Shown: positions 5,274-6,738 of the stretch, in pieces
How positions within the stretch are numbered: position 1 is the stretch's first letter
Layout: each line of letters starts with the position of its first letter
Assembly: GCA_046594105.1 (NCBI GenBank)
Contig: JBKJQB010000169.1
Coordinates: 1-6,738, forward strand
Length of the DNA stretch: 6,738 nucleotides
Direction of reading: 5' to 3'
Origin: JBDSGC01 sp046594105
GTDB taxonomy: Bacteria; Acidobacteriota; Thermoanaerobaculia; Gp7-AA8
Notes under the pieces: model-generated
Database searches by the model: none
Told to the model about the DNA's origin: nothing
Seen by the model: the letters and a program-made list of their open reading frames with translations, nothing else
Position numbers and translations under genes: made by a program

Positions 5274-6306
5274 ACCGGAATCGGATCTGGAGGGCCGCTT
5301 CGCCGCATCGAACGTGGAGGCCATCCGCGACGCGGGGCTGCTGGGGCTCAATGTGCCGGCATCATCAGGCGGCCTCGGCGAATCCCTTTCCGGGACGTTG
5401 GACACCCTCCGGATCATCGCCCAGGGTTCTCCCTCCACGGCGCTCATGCTCTCCATGCATACCTCCGTTCTGGCGAACCTGCTGATCGATTCGGGCGCCG
5501 TTCCCTCCGATCAGAGAAACTCGTTTCTGGAGCGACGCGCGTGGGCCTTCGCCGAGGCGGTGGGGGGACGGATCTTCGCCGTGGCCAACTCAGAGGCGGG
5601 CGCCGGCGGCGACGTTCACAATTCGCGCGCCTCCGTCACGAACGGCTTCCTGACCGGCGAGAAGACGTTCTGCTCGATGGGCACCAACGCCGACTACTTC
5701 ATGGCCGCGGCGCGCGATGAGAGCGGCAAGGTGGAGTATCACCTCGTGCGCAACGAGCCCGGCTCCGTCCACACCAGCACTCCCTGGCAAGCCCTCGGGA
5801 TGCGCAGCAGCGAGAGCGTGTCGCTCTCCTTCAACAACGCTCCCGTGGAAGGACCGCTGACCTATCGCGGCATGCTGGACGGAGTGAACAACCGCCACTG
5901 GGCCACCCTTTCGTTCACTGCCATCTCCATCGGGATCGCGGAGTCGCTCCTCGCTGACATCGTTTCGCCCAGGGCGACGATGCTGCAGCGCACCACTGCA
6001 GTGGAGATGCATCTTGCGCTGCAGGCCTGTCGCGCGTTCCTCGCCTCCTCCGTCCACAGCGAGCCGGCCCGCATCACGCCCGACTACCTGGCCACGGTGC
6101 GCGACTGCAAGACGTTCGTCACCCGCACGCTCGCCGACCAGGCCACAAGAGCGTTCACCACTCAGGGCGGATCGGCCTACCATTTTTCATCCGCGGTCTC
6201 CCGCAAGATGCGCGACCTGCTGGCCGGACCCTTTCTGCGGCCGCCCGTGGCCGTGGCCTTCGACGCGATCTGGAACGAGATGGCGTCGAGGGGATCGTCG
6301 ATTTGA
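5182..6306 (+). CDS. Acyl-CoA dehydrogenase-fold flavoprotein, catalytic Glu apparently missing
   Basis: A 374-residue protein (family usual about 380) starting at TTG. The helical N-terminal domain (about 1-120) carries A-I-R-D-A-G-L-L-G-L-N-V-P (47-59) and G-G-L-G-E-S. The beta-rich middle domain (about 130-225) has N-S-E-A-G-A-G-G-D (136-144), G-E-K-T-F-C-S-M-G-T-N-A-D-Y-F (159-173) and L-G-M-R-S-S-E-S-V (205-213). The C-terminal helical bundle ends with T-Q-G-G-S-A-Y (327-333) and S-R-K-M-R-D-L (340-346). FAD binding is expected. True acyl-CoA dehydrogenases follow the M-R-D motif with Y-E-G-T, whose Glu removes the alpha proton; here the aligned residues are L-R-P-P (352-355). The alternative Glu site of isovaleryl-CoA dehydrogenase also appears empty. 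The ending A-G-P-F-L-R-P-P recalls the flavin monooxygenase branch of this fold (DszC-like). The substrate is unknown. It overlaps the Rrf2 gene by 92 bp and should be co-transcribed with it. Confidence 0.87.
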   Translation: MKKNESSLEPAVARRGAAIAAELAPQLAAAEPESDLEGRFAASNVEAIRDAGLLGLNVPASSGGLGESLSGTLDTLRIIAQGSPSTALMLSMHTSVLANLLIDSGAVPSDQRNSFLERRAWAFAEAVGGRIFAVANSEAGAGGDVHNSRASVTNGFLTGEKTFCSMGTNADYFMAAARDESGKVEYHLVRNEPGSVHTSTPWQALGMRSSESVSLSFNNAPVEGPLTYRGMLDGVNNRHWATLSFTAISIGIAESLLADIVSPRATMLQRTTAVEMHLALQACRAFLASSVHSEPARITPDYLATVRDCKTFVTRTLADQATRAFTTQGGSAYHFSSAVSRKMRDLLAGPFLRPPVAVAFDAIWNEMASRGSSI

Positions 6307-6423
6307 TGGCCACGCGGTCAACGCAAGGGCAAGGATGCAAAGAATCCGGTCCCCGTCATCCTGAGCTGGGGAACGGCGCGATGCGGCGCAGTTGAATCTC
6401 GATGACACACCCTCACGCGAGTT

Positions 6424-6474
6424 CCCTCTCCCCGCCGCAGCGGGGAGAGGGTCCGCGAAGCGGGGGTGAGGGGT
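6424..6474 (+). repeat. 51-bp dispersed repeat, second copy
   Basis: It matches 3873-3923 in opposite orientation at 50 of 51 positions. Here the hairpin is perfect: CCCTCTCCCCGC/GCGGGGAGAGGG with a CGCA loop (6424-6451), followed by CCGC-GAA-GCGG (6453-6463). It forms the core of the left arm of the larger inverted repeat. Confidence 0.85.
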
Positions 6475-6517
6475 CTCTCCCGCACTCATGAGCGACCCCT
6501 CATCCAGCCTTCGGCCA

Positions 6518-6545
6518 CCTTCTCCCCGCTGCGGCGGGGAGAAGG
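6518..6545. repeat. Third hairpin of the same family, with a compensated stem pair
   Basis: A 12-bp perfect stem CCTTCTCCCCGC/GCGGGGAGAAGG with a TGCG loop. Relative to 6424-6451, one C-G pair has become T-A on both sides, so pairing is kept. The flank (CCTCATCCAGCCTTCGGCCA) differs from the 51-bp copies. Confidence 0.8.
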
Positions 6546-6673
6546 AACTCGATCGTGAGAGGCGTCGTGGGGTGTGTCATTAGAAGGAAGGAGAAGGCGC
6601 GGTGCGCCGGTGAGAGGGGGATGAACGTTCGCTCCGTGGTTCTGAGCGAAGCGAACGGAGCGCCCGCATCCTT

Positions 6674-6738
6674 GCCGGCCGGTCCGCCGGCTTCCAGCCG
6701 GCGCTGCTGGGCGAGATCCCGCGGGCAGGATGCCCGCG
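6674..6738. repeat. GC-rich hairpin repeats at the window end
   Basis: CGCCGGC-TTCCA-GCCGGCG (6685-6703) and CGCGGGCA-GGA-TGCCCGCG (6720-6738) are perfect hairpins, preceded by GCCGGCCGG at 6674. The second runs to the last base of the window, so the array may go on. It is of the same class as 10-27. Confidence 0.7.

Larger units (their letters stand above)
6402..6580. repeat. 179-bp nested inverted repeat, MITE-like
   Basis: Three paired blocks nest inside each other: ATGACACACCC (6402-6412) with 6570-6580; a 34-base block 6418-6451 with 6518-6551 at 32 of 34 positions; and TGAGGGGTC (6467-6475) with GACCCCTCA (6494-6502). The 34-base block in each arm also forms its own 12-bp hairpin. It has no coding capacity, and no direct target duplication was recognised at the edges. 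Confidence 0.8.
6307..6738. repeat. Gene-free region made of palindromic repeats
   Basis: There is no convincing gene after the flavoprotein stop. The first 95 bases contain GTCATC (6355-6360) pairing with GATGAC (6401-6406). They are followed by the nested inverted repeat (6402-6580), then CGTTCGCT/AGCGAACG (6626-6633 and 6650-6657) and GC-rich hairpins to the window end. No hairpin directly followed by a T-tract is present, so the transcript end of the flavoprotein gene is not defined. Confidence 0.7.

Noticed and set aside
6424..6451. Hairpin as intrinsic terminator for the flavoprotein gene
   Set aside because: The stem is strong but no T-tract follows on the plus strand, and the same hairpin occurs as a dispersed repeat.

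Overview
High-GC bacterial DNA holding five protein-coding genes, with clusters of intergenic palindromic repeats at both ends and one repeat copy in the middle. No RNA genes, transposase, phage genes or CRISPR array were seen. The best hint of taxonomy is the secreted protein at 2500-3729. It carries two copies of a Cys-rich domain of the 'C-x-x-D-x-x-T-L-C-L-x-x-x-R-F' type, which I associate with extracellular proteins of Acidobacteriota (Thermoanaerobaculia-like). Hairpins of the GCCGGCA-GGGA-TGCCGGC and CCCAGCGC-GTCA-GCGCTGGG kind fit that or a related soil phylum. The assignment is an inference.

Layout: 1-330 has no gene and is full of short hairpin repeats. 331-2433 (-) is a large polytopic membrane protein with a C-terminal soluble domain, probably a GT-C-like glycosyltransferase. 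2500-3729 (+) is divergent from it and encodes an exported protein with a PKD domain and two repeat domains, closed by a textbook intrinsic terminator at 3752-3785. 3786-3995 has no gene and contains a 51-bp repeat. 3996-4715 (-) is a family 2 glycosyltransferase resembling polyprenyl-phosphate sugar synthases. 4788-5273 (+) is an Rrf2-family regulator, divergent from the glycosyltransferase across 72 bp. 5182-6306 (+) is an acyl-CoA dehydrogenase-fold flavoprotein that starts at TTG inside the regulator gene. 6307-6738 has no gene and is made of repeats, including a 179-bp nested inverted repeat.

The most interesting unit is the Rrf2 regulator with the flavoprotein. The regulator lacks the Cys residues that ligate an Fe-S cluster in IscR/NsrR-type relatives. 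Its predicted promoter contains a perfect 8-bp inverted repeat, and the predicted transcript start lies only a few bases before the ATG. The flavoprotein is translated from a TTG with a strong ribosome binding site and overlaps the regulator by 92 bp. By eye alignment it lacks the catalytic glutamate of true acyl-CoA dehydrogenases. This looks like a self-regulated two-gene unit of unknown chemistry. The two sugar-transfer genes could act in one envelope pathway (lipid-linked donor synthase and GT-C acceptor enzyme), but they are not in one operon, so that link is weak.
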